A stretch of 64,000 nt of DNA from Chrysoperla carnea (lineage: Eukaryota; Arthropoda; Insecta; Neuroptera; Chrysopidae): contig NC_058338.1 in the NCBI RefSeq assembly GCF_905475395.1, positions 6,462,935 to 6,526,934 on the forward strand. Reading direction: 5' to 3'. Below the pieces are notes generated by a model. That model was given only the letters and a program-made list of their open reading frames with translations. It ran no database searches and was not told where the DNA came from. Shown one piece after another: positions 25,107-39,300 of the stretch (position 1 is the stretch's first letter; every line of letters starts with the position of its first letter). The position numbers and the translations under genes were made by a program.

Positions 25107-28100
25107 ACAAAACGTGTTTTTTTTTCGAATAAATTCGTTATTATATAACTTTTATCTATTACTCATAACTTCACCAAATATCAGCTTTAAAATCGAAAAA
25201 GAAAAAAAAGTTTGTTTTCTGATAGCAATTTTGTCATTCGTTTCGCAGATTAATTGGATTATAAAGGATAAAAAGAATTTAATAATAACCGCCAAAAAAA
25301 TAACGAACAATTTGAAACGTTATCTATGATGAAAAAAAACAAACAAACATAGATTGTTAGAATATAATATGTATAACAGTTATAATCATACCTATGTTGT
25401 TACATATAACGTCTGTTAGGATATATAAACGGTTATACAATTATAGTTATAGGTATGTTATATATTATATACTACACCTGTTTATTTATTTTTATATACA
25501 GGTTGGACTCTTTTTAAAAACACATGTTGGTTCCTTTTATTGTTCAATTTTATTGTAGATATTATTTAAGGATTATTTTTGTCAAAAACCAATTAGTTAC
25601 GCTACAATAGGTACATTATATATAGGGTGAACCATTTTAATCTATTATAGCTAATAGTTCGTTTTGTAGTTAGTCAATCATAAAATAACTTAAACAAAAG
25701 TTGCAAAGTTTGATGGGGGATATCATGTTCTGACATCAGATTGGACATAATTCTCCGGGTTGCTTTATTAGTCAATTTAGATTCTAAACGGTAAGCAATG
25801 GAATTACACTTTAAATTAGAAAGTTGATCCATATAAAAAAACTATCATTTTTTCGAAAATCGTTAGCTTTCGAAGGAAATGCGACTTAAAAATATGTCAT
25901 TTTTGCTGTTAATCAAAAGAAAACGCTATTGATTTAAAATATGAAGAAAAAAAAACCTGCAAATTTTTCCACAAAAACTTACTATCATTTTTCATGTCTA
26001 GAAACGGATTTTTACTGAGTAATATTAGTAAATTTTATAAATTATCCGACTGATATACGACAAAGCTCGTTAAATGCATAAAATTTCAAAATGCTATAAT
26101 ATCCATAAAAATCATCTGTATTAAAATTTATTGTTATTCCCCGTGAGTTTTCATGATCGATTATCAAATATAATAAACCACTACTTGACTTTGAAAGTAT
26201 TTCCATCGGGGTGAGAGAGAAAGAGAACGCGATATTTTAGAAAGACAAAGGTATACTTATCAAAATAGTAGTTGTATTAATGCAGTAAATCTATCCCACG
26301 ATATACAACGAATACTTTCATTCATTGCTCATTTGTGCAAAAAAATATAGCAAGCAGCACATGGTCATAGCACATAGGAAAATTGAACAACGTTGCCACT
26401 TGTACAATTAACTTCTAGATTTGACTAAACATTCCTCAAAGAGTAATCTTAGTTTAATGTTTCTACGTTAAGTAAACGTCATATATATATAACTATATTT
26501 AAAAGCTTGGGGCGCTCAAAATTATCTTTAGTTTTTAATTTAGTGCGTCAAATTTTTACAAATAGCCGCATACGAGTGACTTAAGAAAAAGTATTATTTT
26601 TAAAAACGTATGAATATTAAAATATGGTGGAAGCGATGTGAAAACAAGGGATACCATACCAAAATTATGCCGGAAGCAATGAAAAGAAAAATCAATCTAA
26701 TTTTACAATGCTTTCACTATATTTTTATTATTTATTATGTCATAATATTGTATTGTTATTCGATTAACACATGTTCTGAAAATTGCAGGTCACTATTTCA
26801 TCGGGAACAATTTCGGAATTTCAAATACAAAGTTTATACCGAACAAACAGACAGCCATGAAAAACGAGTTAATAAAAAGTTCATAATAAAATAGAGGATC
26901 GTTTGTAATAAAAGAAGAATAGAATAGTTTTTATGGCCTAAGGGCGCCAAAGTTATGAATTCCACCCTTTTCAAAACAATTAAAATTCTTTAATCTTGAT
27001 CAATCTAAATTCCCGCCATACACTTTTTTTATTCGATTTATTCAGAAAAAAGTTAATAGTTTATTCAAATAATAATTAATTTTTTTAATTCGGCCTTTTA
27101 AATTTTCTTGAAACTTAAATGTCATCCCTACTTAAATTTAAATTCATGCATCTCACTCACATTCCAAAGTATTTTTTATAATAAATATTTTACGCAACGT
27201 TTCGGAACATTTATTTTTGCATCATCGGGCACACAAAAACGCGTTAACATTTTGTTTATATTTCAATAACACTTTAATAAAAGTCCAACCTGTATTTATA
27301 AATAAATAAATACACTAATTTTTTTAAAATATATATATATTATTTAATTAAATTATTTAAAAATATAATAATATAATTAAATAAATTTTATTTAAAGTCG
27401 ATAAATTAGGGAAATTAAATTTGTACTTTTTTTTATTTTACATTTTATTATAAAAGTAAAGAAAAAATTTGTAAATAAATAAATATTTTCTTACGTGGCT
27501 TTTACACACACAAAATAACTGGTTAGTTAGAGGTACATGAGATGTTTCTTCTCTCATGAGATCTAGGTGAGTTTACTTAAGTTAAGTCACACACAGATAA
27601 AGTTAAGAAATACAAACACTATTTTTTTTTTAAAAAAGTAAATATTTCTCAAGTACAACACAAAATTTGTGTTCTTGAAATCAAATTTAAATATCTCAAA
27701 ATTGATTTCTTATTAATTACGATATTTCAATACTAAGCACAAAAACATTATTTTAAATCTCACAAACGCACACTTTAAGTCACTTTGTTTTAAGACGTAG
27801 TAATTTAGTAAATTTTTATACGCAAATTAAAAAACGTATAAAAAAAATTTTAAGTAAAGTTTTACCTTCAAAATCACAAGATACGTACATATATATGTAT
27901 TGATTGTACGGCAGAGCGCTAAACTCTGCTATAGTAGATAGACTTCAAAACATTTTTACCTACAATCAACAACGGACAGGTAACACAGAGGTAAGTTAAG
28001 GTAATTCAACAACATTATGAAGTAAAGTAAAATGTGTGCTCGTTGGTTTGCTCTAAGTGGTATAAATTCTTGTATATAATCAACTTTTAAAAATAATATA

Positions 28101-29871
28101 AAATACCTTGGAAGGTATGTGTACCTATATCTATGTGTGTATGCTTATTATTATGGAGTTCGTGGCGAACCAAATGGTTCATATGGTTCTTTACCATTTC
28201 ATCTCACAGTAATTACACATAGATTAGTTTTTGGTAGTTTAAAAAAACCGCCAATTTATGACGTATGATACATTTGTGGCGCATTAATCTATTGCGCATG
28301 TTTACGTTTTTTTGTCGCAGCCATAATCGTACTCCATAGCTTTAGAGAGCCAGTATTGGAACTATGTTTCTTATCGCACGTAATCGTTCTGATTTGTTTG
28401 CGGGTTGGGAGATAAAACTTAAAAATGTGTAACATAACAAACGACACCAAAATCTGACCATTTTCACCTAGGTCATCAAAGAAACTAAAATTTTTACAGA
28501 GCTTAGACAAGAAGTAGTCGAAAAATGTTAGTTTTAGTTCATAAAGTCACAAAATTAATTTTGAAATTCAATTCAAAAGTATTTAGTCGCCATGTTATTA
28601 CGTCATACGGCTGTGTAAACTAAAAAATTTAAATTATAAACAATTTTTGTATTACCATACAAAATATCAGCGCATTTATTTACGCCATAACGTCATCACC
28701 ACAGAGTAAAATTTGAAAATGTCAAATTTATTGAGCGCTTTAAATTTCTCTTTTTTAACCACGAAAATATTAATCTGAATCAATCGATACCGATCAAATT
28801 TTTATGGTAAAGACTTGGGTTACCTTAAAATTTCCTCATTTTTGAAATGTTTAAATAAATGGATACTGCAAATCAAAGTGTCTCCTGAAAACTCATAGCA
28901 GAAAATATCTTATTTCACTTACTTTGTGTTCTTATAATGTCAAGGTCTATCAATCGGAAAACGACCTTCACCCATGTATAGGTATTTTATCTGTAAATAG
29001 TATGTATCTTAAGATAGATATAGATGCTGCTGTATTAAAACATGTCTATATAATATTTAATAATATTTATGTAAAATTAATTTAGATAATTACTTAATGG
29101 CCAAAAAAAAAGTTAATCTTATCACTGCTAAAAAGTTTCTTATCCCCGTTAGTCAATAGTTAAATCAATTTTCAAAAAATTTATTCCATATCTCGTACAA
29201 TAAGAAAAATTTCTCTTAAATTTTAAAGAATTTTCATAAATGAGGCAAAAAGAGCAACAAAAATTATAATACGATTTTTAATTTTTTATATAATTCTTTA
29301 TCTGTCAACGGTTTTATCAGAAATAAGACATTATTTCCACAACTGCATTTTACATTTTTATCTGCCGTTAGTCTTTTTCTGTTTTTTTCACGCCAAATCG
29401 ATTAGTTTTCTCAGCACACCTTTATGTTATTATGCAATGATTGGCGCCAATCCGAGATCACTATTAATTCTTATTTAAACAATAAAATAGAAAGTCGATA
29501 TTTACAGATAAAAGTGAAAAAAATAAAAGTAAAAAAAAAAATTTCTTTAAATAAAACAATTTTTATTTAAATACTTAAATATTTAATATAATTATATAAT
29601 AAAAATAATATAATAATGACATATTAAATATTAAATTATTCTTTTTAATCTGAAATAAAATTCAATTATAAAACGGAATAGGCAACTTTATAAACATTAT
29701 TGTAAGTGATATAACCACTGTCTGACGAAATGATGTTTGATTCTCGGTACATTCTCGGTGGGTAGTACACATTTAAAAAATAAGCTAGTGTAGCGCCACT
29801 TTCTCCAAAATTGATTGTGAGCCATTCAGGCTTCCGTACTTATACTATAACTACTACAATTAACTTATCAA
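25107..29871. other. Gene-free stretch upstream of the TMEM221-like gene
   Basis: No coding region is supported. About 26200-26310 resembles about 35690-35795 (shared GATATTTTAGAAAGA, then GTTGTAT-AA-GCAGTAAATCT, then ACAACG-GACGAATACT-like strings), so it belongs to a dispersed repeat. The rest, including 27.3-28.3 kb, is AT-rich. It may include the promoter of the membrane protein gene and the 3' end of the following gene (29.3-29.87 kb), but I see no decisive signal. Confidence 0.4.
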
Positions 29872-32800
29872 TTATTCCATAACATCTGCAGGGGAATGAT
29901 TTAAATAATCACCTTGATTACTAACATGTGGCAACTTTAAATACTTCTTATACTTATTAAACAATTTATCATTCTGATAAATCGTTAAATTCAATAGATA
30001 AGACGGTGTCATTAAATTATCATACGGTTCCAAAATAAAATCTTCTTCTGTGCTCGTCCTATTATTCATACTTTGTATTGCTTTTGGTAATTTTTTATTT
30101 TTCGTTTTATTTATTAATTTTAATAAACGTTTAAATTTATCTAAAATAAAACCAATTTCGCTTATATTATAATTATACAATAAACTATCATTATCGTAAA
30201 CAATTGTTGATAGGGGTCGTAGTGTAGCCATTGGAAGTTCGCTTGTGGTAGAAGTAAGTATTCGCATACTTCCCAAATCACCCCGATGTGCTGGTATCAA
30301 TCGTATATTCTCATTATTATTTAAGAAATCAAATTTAAATGGTGGGGAATCTTTCATAATCGATGAATTTTTATCGAACATCTGATAACGATTACTATTC
30401 TCATTTGCGTTATCACTATATTGAGGTTGCACCATCGATTTTAATTTTAACGGTTTAGTATTAATAAACGGTTCATGGTTATTAATTTCAATCACCGGTG
30501 TATCGGTTGTGGTTTTTACTTCCTGTTCTACATATTGAACCGGTCTTAAGGTCGTCGAGGATGTTAGATGATCGGATTCTTTTATTGATATTTTTAGCAC
30601 AAATGATTTATCGGTTGTTGCCTGTTGTTTACGATTCGCTAAATATGTCCGTAATTCCATACTATTTTTTAAATTACGTATTAGATTTTGCTTATTTATT
30701 TTAGTGTGTCCTACTTGTCGTTTGTCGTGTTGCGTTACTCTCAAACGAACTTTACGTGGAGTCACTGGTCTGGAACTTGTTGATCGTTCGGTTATCGCTA
30801 AATGTTTACGAAACCGTGTTTTACCAAAATGGTTATCACTATCACTGTTTGATATGTTTTCGTCAAGTTTTGTTGTTGTTTTATTTTTGTTAGTCGATGG
30901 TATATTTATTATTGATTTGTTAGTTATCGATTTATCAACAGTTGGTTTGATTGTTGTTGATTTATCAGTAACTGATTTATCAGTTTTCGATTTATCAGTA
31001 GTTGTTGATTTTCTAGCGGTTGATATATTATGGACTGATTTAACAGTAGTTGACCGATGAGTTGTGTATTTATTAATTTTATCACTATTTGATTTGTCAG
31101 TGGTAAATTTATTAATTTTGAATTTATTCTTTCCAATTCTTAATTTATGATGTGATATATCGGTTGCTGATTTAACAGTTGCTAGTTCATCAGTTGTTAA
31201 TTTATCACTTGATTTATGATGTGATTTATCATTACTTAATTTTTTTCCTGATTCGGACGAATTATGATAGAATTTATCCCTGATTGATTGGGAAGTTGTT
31301 AATTTATTTCTTGCTGATTTATCACCAAAAGTATGATTTTTATGATGGCGGGAATATTTTGGAATATTCTTCTTATAATGTAACAATATTTTCTCAGTTG
31401 TTGATTGATCATTCGTGTTATATTCACGGTAACGAAGCTGGCTTGGATCATTATCCCTATCTTCTGTTATAAATTTTATATTATCAGTTGTAAATTTATC
31501 AAGTACCGATTCTAATTCATCAGTTTCGTTTTCTGTTGTTGATTCATCGGTTATTGATTTATCATATTTATAAGTTGTCGATTTATCAGTTGCAGAATTA
31601 TCCGTTGTTGATTTATCAGTTTCAGATTTATCGGTTGATAATTTATCAATTGTTGGCCCTCCAGTAGATGTAATATGTCTACGTAAACGTCCTGTATGTT
31701 CTTTATCATCGATGGTTACAGTTACATTTATCACCAATTGTTTACCATTTTTTAAATTTTCTAGTTGATCAGTTCTATTTATCGTTTTTGGAATAATTGT
31801 GGTAGAGCTTACTCCTTCTTTGCCAATTTTTGGATAAACGTGTTTTACAATATTTTCATCATGCTTTAATAATATGGTATCATTTATTAATTTCTCAGTT
31901 GCCATTGTTGACGTATTAACTGATAATGTTTTTTTAGTTACGCTTTTAGTTGGTTTACGAAAACTAACGTGATTTTGAAAATTATAATAATTATAATTAA
32001 CGTGATCGTAATTACTTTTTAATACATAATAATCACTTGTTGATGAGTTGTTAGTTGTAGGTTTATCAGTTGTGCTAATTTGTTTACGATAACGTACATA
32101 TTGTCGATCATTATTATCACTTAATATATTATCAGTTATCGATTTTTCAGTGGTTGATTTATCAGTTGCACGTTTATTAGTTGTAATTTTTTTACGAGAA
32201 CGTACATCTTTTTTAATATTTCCATAACTTTTAGTATTATCAGTTGCAGAATCATCAATTGTAAATCTATGATTTGATGATGATACATGTTGTGTATTAT
32301 CGAAACTTCTAGTTTTATCAGTTGCAAACTTACCAGTTGTTAATCCATGATTTGTAAGATTAACTATGCGTGAATGAACATGTTGTTTTTTACCATGTTT
32401 TTTAAGATGACCAGTTGCAGATTTATCAGTTGCAGATTCATCAATTGTTCCAATGGATGATGGCGATGGATCAATTGCAATATTTCTTCGTGCATGTTGT
32501 GTATTATCAAAACTTCTAGTGTTATCAGTAGCAGATTTATCATTTGTTAATTCATGATTTGTAAAATGAACTCTACGTGAATGTACATGTTGTTTTTTAC
32601 CATGTTTTTTATTATGACCAGTTACAGATTTATCAATTGTAGTACGTCTACGATAACGTTGATCAACACTACTGTTATTATGATTTAATAAATTATCAGT
32701 TGTTGAATTATCAATCTTATAATTATCAAAATAAATATGCCTTCGTACACGTATATTTTGTTTCGAATCACCGAAATCCTCCAACAAAGTTGTCGGTTGA

Positions 32801-34354
32801 TATAAACTATAAATATTATAAAAATAAAACGATTCAAATGTAATTGTCCACGATGTATGATTAATAAATCCCATCAACGTTTTAAATTTTTGATTATTAA
32901 TCAATAAATTTTTATTCATTGCATGATTACTTGTTGAGAACATTGTATTTGTTTTATTTGAAATGTAATGATTATGATAATTCGTATGAAACCAACCAAA
33001 ATAATTAATCGTTTGTAACGGTATACGTTTTTTAAATAAACACAGATCATTATCCAAAATATATTTCTCCAGCAACATTATCGCATTCTTGATTAATTGC
33101 AACTTGTGATAATCCGATTTTATTTTCGGTATAAATTCATCAAAATGTTGTAAAATATCTTTTGCAATCGTGTAAATATTTCGTGATTTAATGAGATTTT
33201 TATGTAATAATATAAGTGTGATATTTTTATTATTATATAAGACATTTTGATTTTGAACTAATTTCAATTTGACGGCGTAAGACATACTGTAAGTTTCGAG
33301 ATATTCTACTGCTGACTTAAAAAATTGAGTATTATAATTTGTAATTCGTGGAGTGGTCGTTGATACGGCGCTTGAAATCTCAGAACTATCGCTGATTATG
33401 TAATCAACAAACGTATTTGGTGATGTCTTCGGAGTAACAGTTTTAATAGCCGTTAACCATGGATATAACAACGAATGATTTCGATAAAATAATAACGTAC
33501 AATTCACTTGACTAAAATCAATATAATTGTATTCCGGTTCCAATATTTGAATTATATAATCAATTAAAATATTATATTCTTCATTATTTTTATTAAATTG
33601 TTCTTGTTCGAGTTGCTGGAGTTGTTGTTGCTTATTATATTCATCAATATTTTTAATAAAAACCGTTGTGTTTGATTTCGGATTCAATTTTGTTTTTGCA
33701 ATATATGGATAGGTGACCGTTGGTAAGACACCATGACCTTCGTACATTTTATCGTAAAATTCCATTATCGATAGAAAGATATCGTTCATGTCATCATTTT
33801 CATTTTGTTTGAGTAAAATTTGGTTTTGTAACCATTGGTAAATGTGATTACGGACGCGTAACAACGATGCTAATTTTGTTAAGCAATACATTGAATTGAT
33901 ACCTTTATTTTTGGCTGTTTCATTTTTTACTGGTATCACTATATGTTCTTCTTCAAAATCAAATGGGACCTGATAGCTATCGAAATCATTGCTATGATCA
34001 TGCTCACTTTTTCGTTTATCTCTCAAGGTAGAATTGTTTAATTCGGCGATGTGAGAATCTAAAAAAAAAAATGTTGTTTTAACTGAAAACTCCTACCTTC
34101 TTACATACTTAAATAAAAACAAATATTCTAAACTTACGATCTGAATTGGACGATCTAAAATCATGATGATAATTTATTTTTGTATCTTTAATAGATTTGC
34201 TCAACGAATCCCTTAAAAAATGTTTAAAACATATTATATGTTGAAAAAATATAATAATTATCTGAAAAAATAATTATTAAAATTAATTTAAAAAAATTAT
34301 ATTAAAATTAATAAAAAACTATAAACTTACCAATAAATAAATTATTAAATTCAT
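29872..34354 (-). CDS. Large secreted Thr/Asp/Lys/Ser-repeat protein, unknown function
   Basis: Three exons fit on the - strand: 34331-34354, 34138-34261 and 29872-34058, giving 1,444 residues with in-frame junctions. Exon 1 codes for MNLIIYLL and exon 2 continues IIIIFFQH, so together they form a hydrophobic signal peptide split by an intron; this supports the start. Residues about 60-500 are non-repetitive, rich in Asn, Tyr and Leu, with several N-glycosylation sequons and few cysteines. From about residue 480 the chain is dominated by degenerate TDKS, TTDKSAT and TTEKS units for about 600 residues, interspersed with basic clusters (RVRRH, YRRRT, RLRRH) that look like proprotein-convertase sites. 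A long unit with KKHGKKQHVHSR and TRSFDNTQH occurs twice. The last 250 residues return to non-repetitive sequence. No known domain is recognised. Alternatives are a mucin-like, silk-like or cuticle-associated protein. The single open 4.2-kb exon makes a real gene very likely. Confidence 0.8.
30900..32700 (-). repeat. Coding repeat array (TDKS units)
   Basis: On the + strand this appears as GATTTATCAGT(T/A) blocks spaced in multiples of three and dominated by 12- to 30-base periods. Translated on the - strand these are TDKS, TDNS and TDES units. The array is diverged rather than homogenised, which argues for old expansion with purifying selection on the reading frame. The same DNA also keeps other frames open for 60-120 codons, which I regard as a by-product of the repeat. 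Confidence 0.75.
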
Positions 34355-36342
34355 TATTCACAAATTATTTTAAACATAAAGAATAAAATTTATTACAAAT
34401 AGGTATAAATTTTAACACACAATAATTAAAATTTAACAAACTAATCAACAAAATTAATTAAATAATAAATTTTTGATTAATTATATACAAATTACTTAAT
34501 TGATATAAGTAATGGTAATTTGAATGGAATGTCTAAATTGATTGATTTTTAATATAAATATTATTTATAATAAATTAATTGAATTAAATTATTGTTATAA
34601 ACTTTAATTATAATTGTTTGTAAATAATATTAATTTTTAGACCAATCAGTAGGTAATTACTGTTTTTATTGAAATTTGATGAGTAGGTAATCTGCTTTAT
34701 ACTTCCGAATAAAATCAAAAATTAATAATTCGATATACCATAATAGTATGCTATTTATACAGGGTCGTAAGGATCTTAGAGATCCAAGTCGATCGCCTTA
34801 TACAAAATTTGCAATCTGCTATAGAAAATTAGCTAACAAACATTCATTGTACCTATAAAAATATAGGCAGCAAGTCCGTGTGCACGGCGGAATTTGTGGA
34901 GGAGGGGGGTCGATACCCCATTTGGCTACGACCTACCTTACCTTTTGTAGTGGGAATTTGCCCTGATTGTCCCTCTCGAAATTAGCTTTTGATTAACCTC
35001 ACCTAAGCTACTCTAGTAAAACAAAAAACTGCTGACCTTATTCACATCCCAATTTCTTAAATCAAGTTAATAAAAAGTGTTCCATTTTCTATGTTATTTT
35101 TAAACGTGCCGCCATTTTCGACTTAAATTATCTTGTGTTATGGAAAAGTGACAAGTGAGGACATTCCTATTAACAAAAATGACGAAATATTCCATCGATG
35201 AACGTGTATAAATGGTGATAATTTTTTGCTCCCCTCAGGCCGGAAAGTCCAGCACAAATCACGGGAGTATGTACACACCACTGGAGTAAGTAAAGAAAGT
35301 CTCACATCTCATCTCAGACCCTTGGCTTCGCCTTGGGCGACAATGAACATTTACTTTTGCTCCCTAGTTGTGTAATATACTATTAATTAAAAATAACATC
35401 TAAACTAACAAAAGTTTCGACTCATTACTACACCTATCTCTCGCGTGGCATCAAAAATATTTAGTTTCAGATCATCTTTGGTTTGAGGATCATTAGCGTA
35501 GACCTCTGCCTTCAAATATCTCTAAAAAAAAAGTTGACTAGCGTAAAATCACACGGTCTAGGTCAGTGATTCTCAACCACTGTGTCGCGTACACTTTTGT
35601 GTGCCGCCAAATTCTTAAAAAAATTAAAAAGTGTGCTGTGATAAATTTTGAAATAGTTAAACGGAGAGATTATTCAAATGTTCAAAATACAAAAGGACAC
35701 CATATTTTAGAAAGAGAAAAAATATAGTATGTTATATTAAGTTAGAAGTTGTATAAACGCAGTAAATCTGTTAACGCTACAACGCGACGAATACTCTTAT
35801 ACAGGGTGGGTCATTGAAATTATTCCTGGAAAACTACTGTTAGTCGCAGGTCGTTAGAAATACCATAACTGAAAATAATAATAAATAAAATAAAGACGAA
35901 CAGTTGTCCATAATGAATTATGATAATAATTTTTATTTTCAATAATGAATATAATTAATTAATAATAAGATAATAATGAACTTAGTTTTTTTACTTACAT
36001 TACACATTTCATCATATCATCAATTAAAATATAATAAAATGAATTATTTTTTAATTTTTTTTTTTAAGTTTTTACACATTTTTAATAAAGTTTTTATTTT
36101 TAATTCTTCTTAAAAAATAATATATTTATAATAATATATATATTTATTTATTTTTTAATAATATTTTAATAATTTTAAATAAAATTTAAGTAATAAAAAT
36201 TAAAAAATAATTATAATAATTGAATTTAAAATTGTTTTTTTATTTATTTAATTTTATTGTTGGTTTTTGTATTCTTGTTGTTTTGTGTATGGTGTGCAAT
36301 CATTAATATATGCAAATTAATTAATTAACAACACTCGTTTTT
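34355..36342. other. Gene-free stretch between the repeat protein gene and delta-COP
   Basis: Contains no supported gene. It holds the likely promoter of the secreted protein (the first 300 bases upstream of 34354 are over 80 percent A/T). A segment around 35320-35395 (TTGGGCGACAATGAACATTTACTTTTGCTCCC) recurs in diverged form near 50450-50520 and, reversed, near 20405-20460; it is probably one dispersed repeat family. Confidence 0.4.
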
Positions 36343-36348
36343 TTTATT
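36343..36348 (-). promoter_or_regulatory. Poly(A) signal of delta-COP
   Basis: TTTATT on the + strand (AATAAA on the - strand) lies 31 bases beyond the stop codon. Confidence 0.4.
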
Positions 36349-36379
36349 AATTAATTAAATTTGATTTTGATAATAAATT

Positions 36380-39300
36380 TTAAACAATTTCATATTTATC
36401 AGTAAAAAAGACGGTATCAACAGAATGTTTAACAGGGGTCTCATCATCCACTAATAATACTTCACTCACCTGTAAATAAATTAAAAAGAAACAATTAAAA
36501 CTTATTTTAAATTTTATTACCAATTAATTGAGGGCAGGACTGTCTACATGTATATGTCAGCCTCATCCGATCGGAGGAAAATCCAAGACCATCAGATTGA
36601 AAATGTGATATTTAAAGGAGTCTCTTCATTCACCTATCTCGGAGAGCAGGTAAATAACGAAGGAAAAAACTAGCACAGCGATAAAAGAAAGACTCCAGAG
36701 AGGCAATCGAGCATATTTTGCAAATGTGAAGCTCTTGAAAAGCAAGCTGATTACAAGAAGGACAAAGTTGAAAATATACAAGACTTTGGTTCGACCAGTA
36801 ATAACCTATGGGAGTGAAAACTGGACACTCACGGTAGAAGATCAGGAGAAGATAAGAAAGTTCGAACGGAAAATAATCAGAAGAATCTATGGAGCGATAC
36901 AAATCAATGAGACAGAATGGCGTATCCGGAACAACAGCGAGATATTAGAAATCCTGGACGGTGAATTTATTGTTAAGTTCATCAAATCCCAAAGACTCCG
37001 TTGGTTTGGGCACGTCCAGAGAATGGAAGATGCCAGGATGCCGAAGAAGATACTTAACGCCAAGATCTATTCTACCAGGAAAAGAGGAAGACCAAGGCTC
37101 AGATAGATGGACCATGTGCTGGATGATTTGAGGACAATGTGAGTCACTGGATGGGGAACCAAGACCCAGGACCGCAACGTCTGGAGGCGCATTGTGGAGG
37201 AGGCCAAGGCCCACTTATTCCACTACCTTTGACAAAACTAATAAAAACAAGGATGTAATTAGTAATAAGTACTTACTTTAATATCTGTATATAATGTTGT
37301 AGGTGATGTAAATTGAATTTGAATTGGATAGAAATCATTTGGTTGTGAATGCTGACAATTAAATTCCAATGCACCTGATTTATTTGATGAATCAATAATT
37401 GGTATGTTCCATATTAATTGATTTTTACGTCCATCATGGATATATTCACCATCACATTCATTTATTATTGGTGTAACACCATTACTAAAACATAAAACAA
37501 ACAAAAAAACCATTAAATAAATCATATATCAGTAGTTCATAAGATTCTTGATCTTATCACTCGAACTTAGGTTAGTGAATACTTACGGTAATGGTATAAC
37601 AATTGTAACATCAGATAATTCTAATTGTAAGTGTTCTAATTCATATTCTATGTTAACATCACAACTGTTTGTATCTTGTGATTCAGTTGGCCAACAATTA
37701 ATAACTAACGGTAATAACGATTGATAATTATCTGAATCTGTATTTTGTGTGGTATTTGTTAAACGATACTTTAATACACCAACGTCTGTGTTCAATGGAA
37801 ACGGTTTCTGTTGATTTTTTAAACCAATCTGTGATTTTAATTTAAATAATTCTTTATCAACATTTGGATGTGTCTAAAAATCAAAAACAAAAACATTTAT
37901 TATTTACTATTTATTTTATCAAGGATTTGGAACATATAAAAACCGTGTCATGTCGAATAAATTCGGAACAAATTGAATGTAAAATTTGTGTAGCCTTGAA
38001 TTATACAGCACGTAGATAACGATACAAATAGGTTTTTAAAATAAAAAAATGACTTACTTGTAATTGTATGCCCTTGGTATCAGTGTTATTGTTATCAATT
38101 TTGATGCGTACACGTGCATAACGTTCATTTTGTATACGTAATGTTAATAAACCTAATAATTCAATACCAATAATGCCACCATCACGTGTTAATTTTATTA
38201 TCATTCGTTCTTCTTGTCTTAAATGTACACTGAAACACAAACATACACAAATATTTGAATGAATTTTTGTTGACTTTGAGTTGAGATATTATTATTGAAA
38301 TAAATACCATGATACTCGAAATAAAAATGGATTCCTTATTATACTTTTTAATGAAATTTCGTAATATACAATTTTATTTTGAATATATTGTTGGTATTTA
38401 TTTCAATAACTATATAAATATTCAGTAAACACTCTATATATTTTATATTAATATACCAGGTGTTTACTATAAAATGTCACAAGTATAAATAAAAAGGACT
38501 TAAATATCAAAATGTGATTCCGAATTTAATATAATCTGTTCTACAACTTCATTCTAAAAATAAATATAGGTACAATGGAATTACTTACTCTTGCATGTTA
38601 TCAGAATGAATTGTACCAGATCTGGATCCACCAGTTGATATTAACGTTTTGTTATTCTGTTGTTGATTTAATGATGGCTGCGTTGATGATTTATTTAATA
38701 AGTTTGTTGATGTAATGTTCTCACCTTCACTCTTTAATTGTGCAACAAAACTATCAACATCACGTGTTTTACTTCCAAGCTTCATGCCACCACGTGTACC
38801 ACCTGATGTAGCTGTTGGGCCTGTTGTTGATACTTTCCTGAGGAAAAAATTAACATTCATTTAATATTAATACACTTTTTAGTCAATAAAATTAAGGTTC
38901 TAAGGAAAAATCCTCACTTTGGAGGACTTCTGCGCGTGAGTCTGACCTAGATAAAGGTTTAACGACTACACTACTTAAATAAATAATTAATAAATACTAA
39001 CTGTATGGTGAGATAATTATTCTTGTCACTTGAATCGTTGACGTTATTACTAATAATGGTATTATTACCAAATCCACCAGATGAGGATGACGATGTGTAA
39101 TTTGAACGTGGTGTACCTTTTTTAGCTGCTTCAACCCGTGCACGCTGTAATTCTTTTGCTTTTTCACGCATCTTTATTTTAGCTTCACGTTCTTGTGTCT
39201 GTAATAAAATCGATTTTCATTAAAATTAAAAGTTCAATATAAAATTTTATTTTAAAAGAAAATGACACGATTACTACTGACCTGTCTTACAGCTTGATAT

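Noticed and set aside
26610-26894. 94-codon frame with a hydrophobic segment and two cysteines
   Set aside because: It has a weak signal-peptide look but lies next to a dispersed repeat and lacks conserved features or splice context.
30704-31060. Leu/Val/Asp-rich 118-codon frame on the + strand
   Set aside because: Antisense shadow of the TDKS repeat exon.
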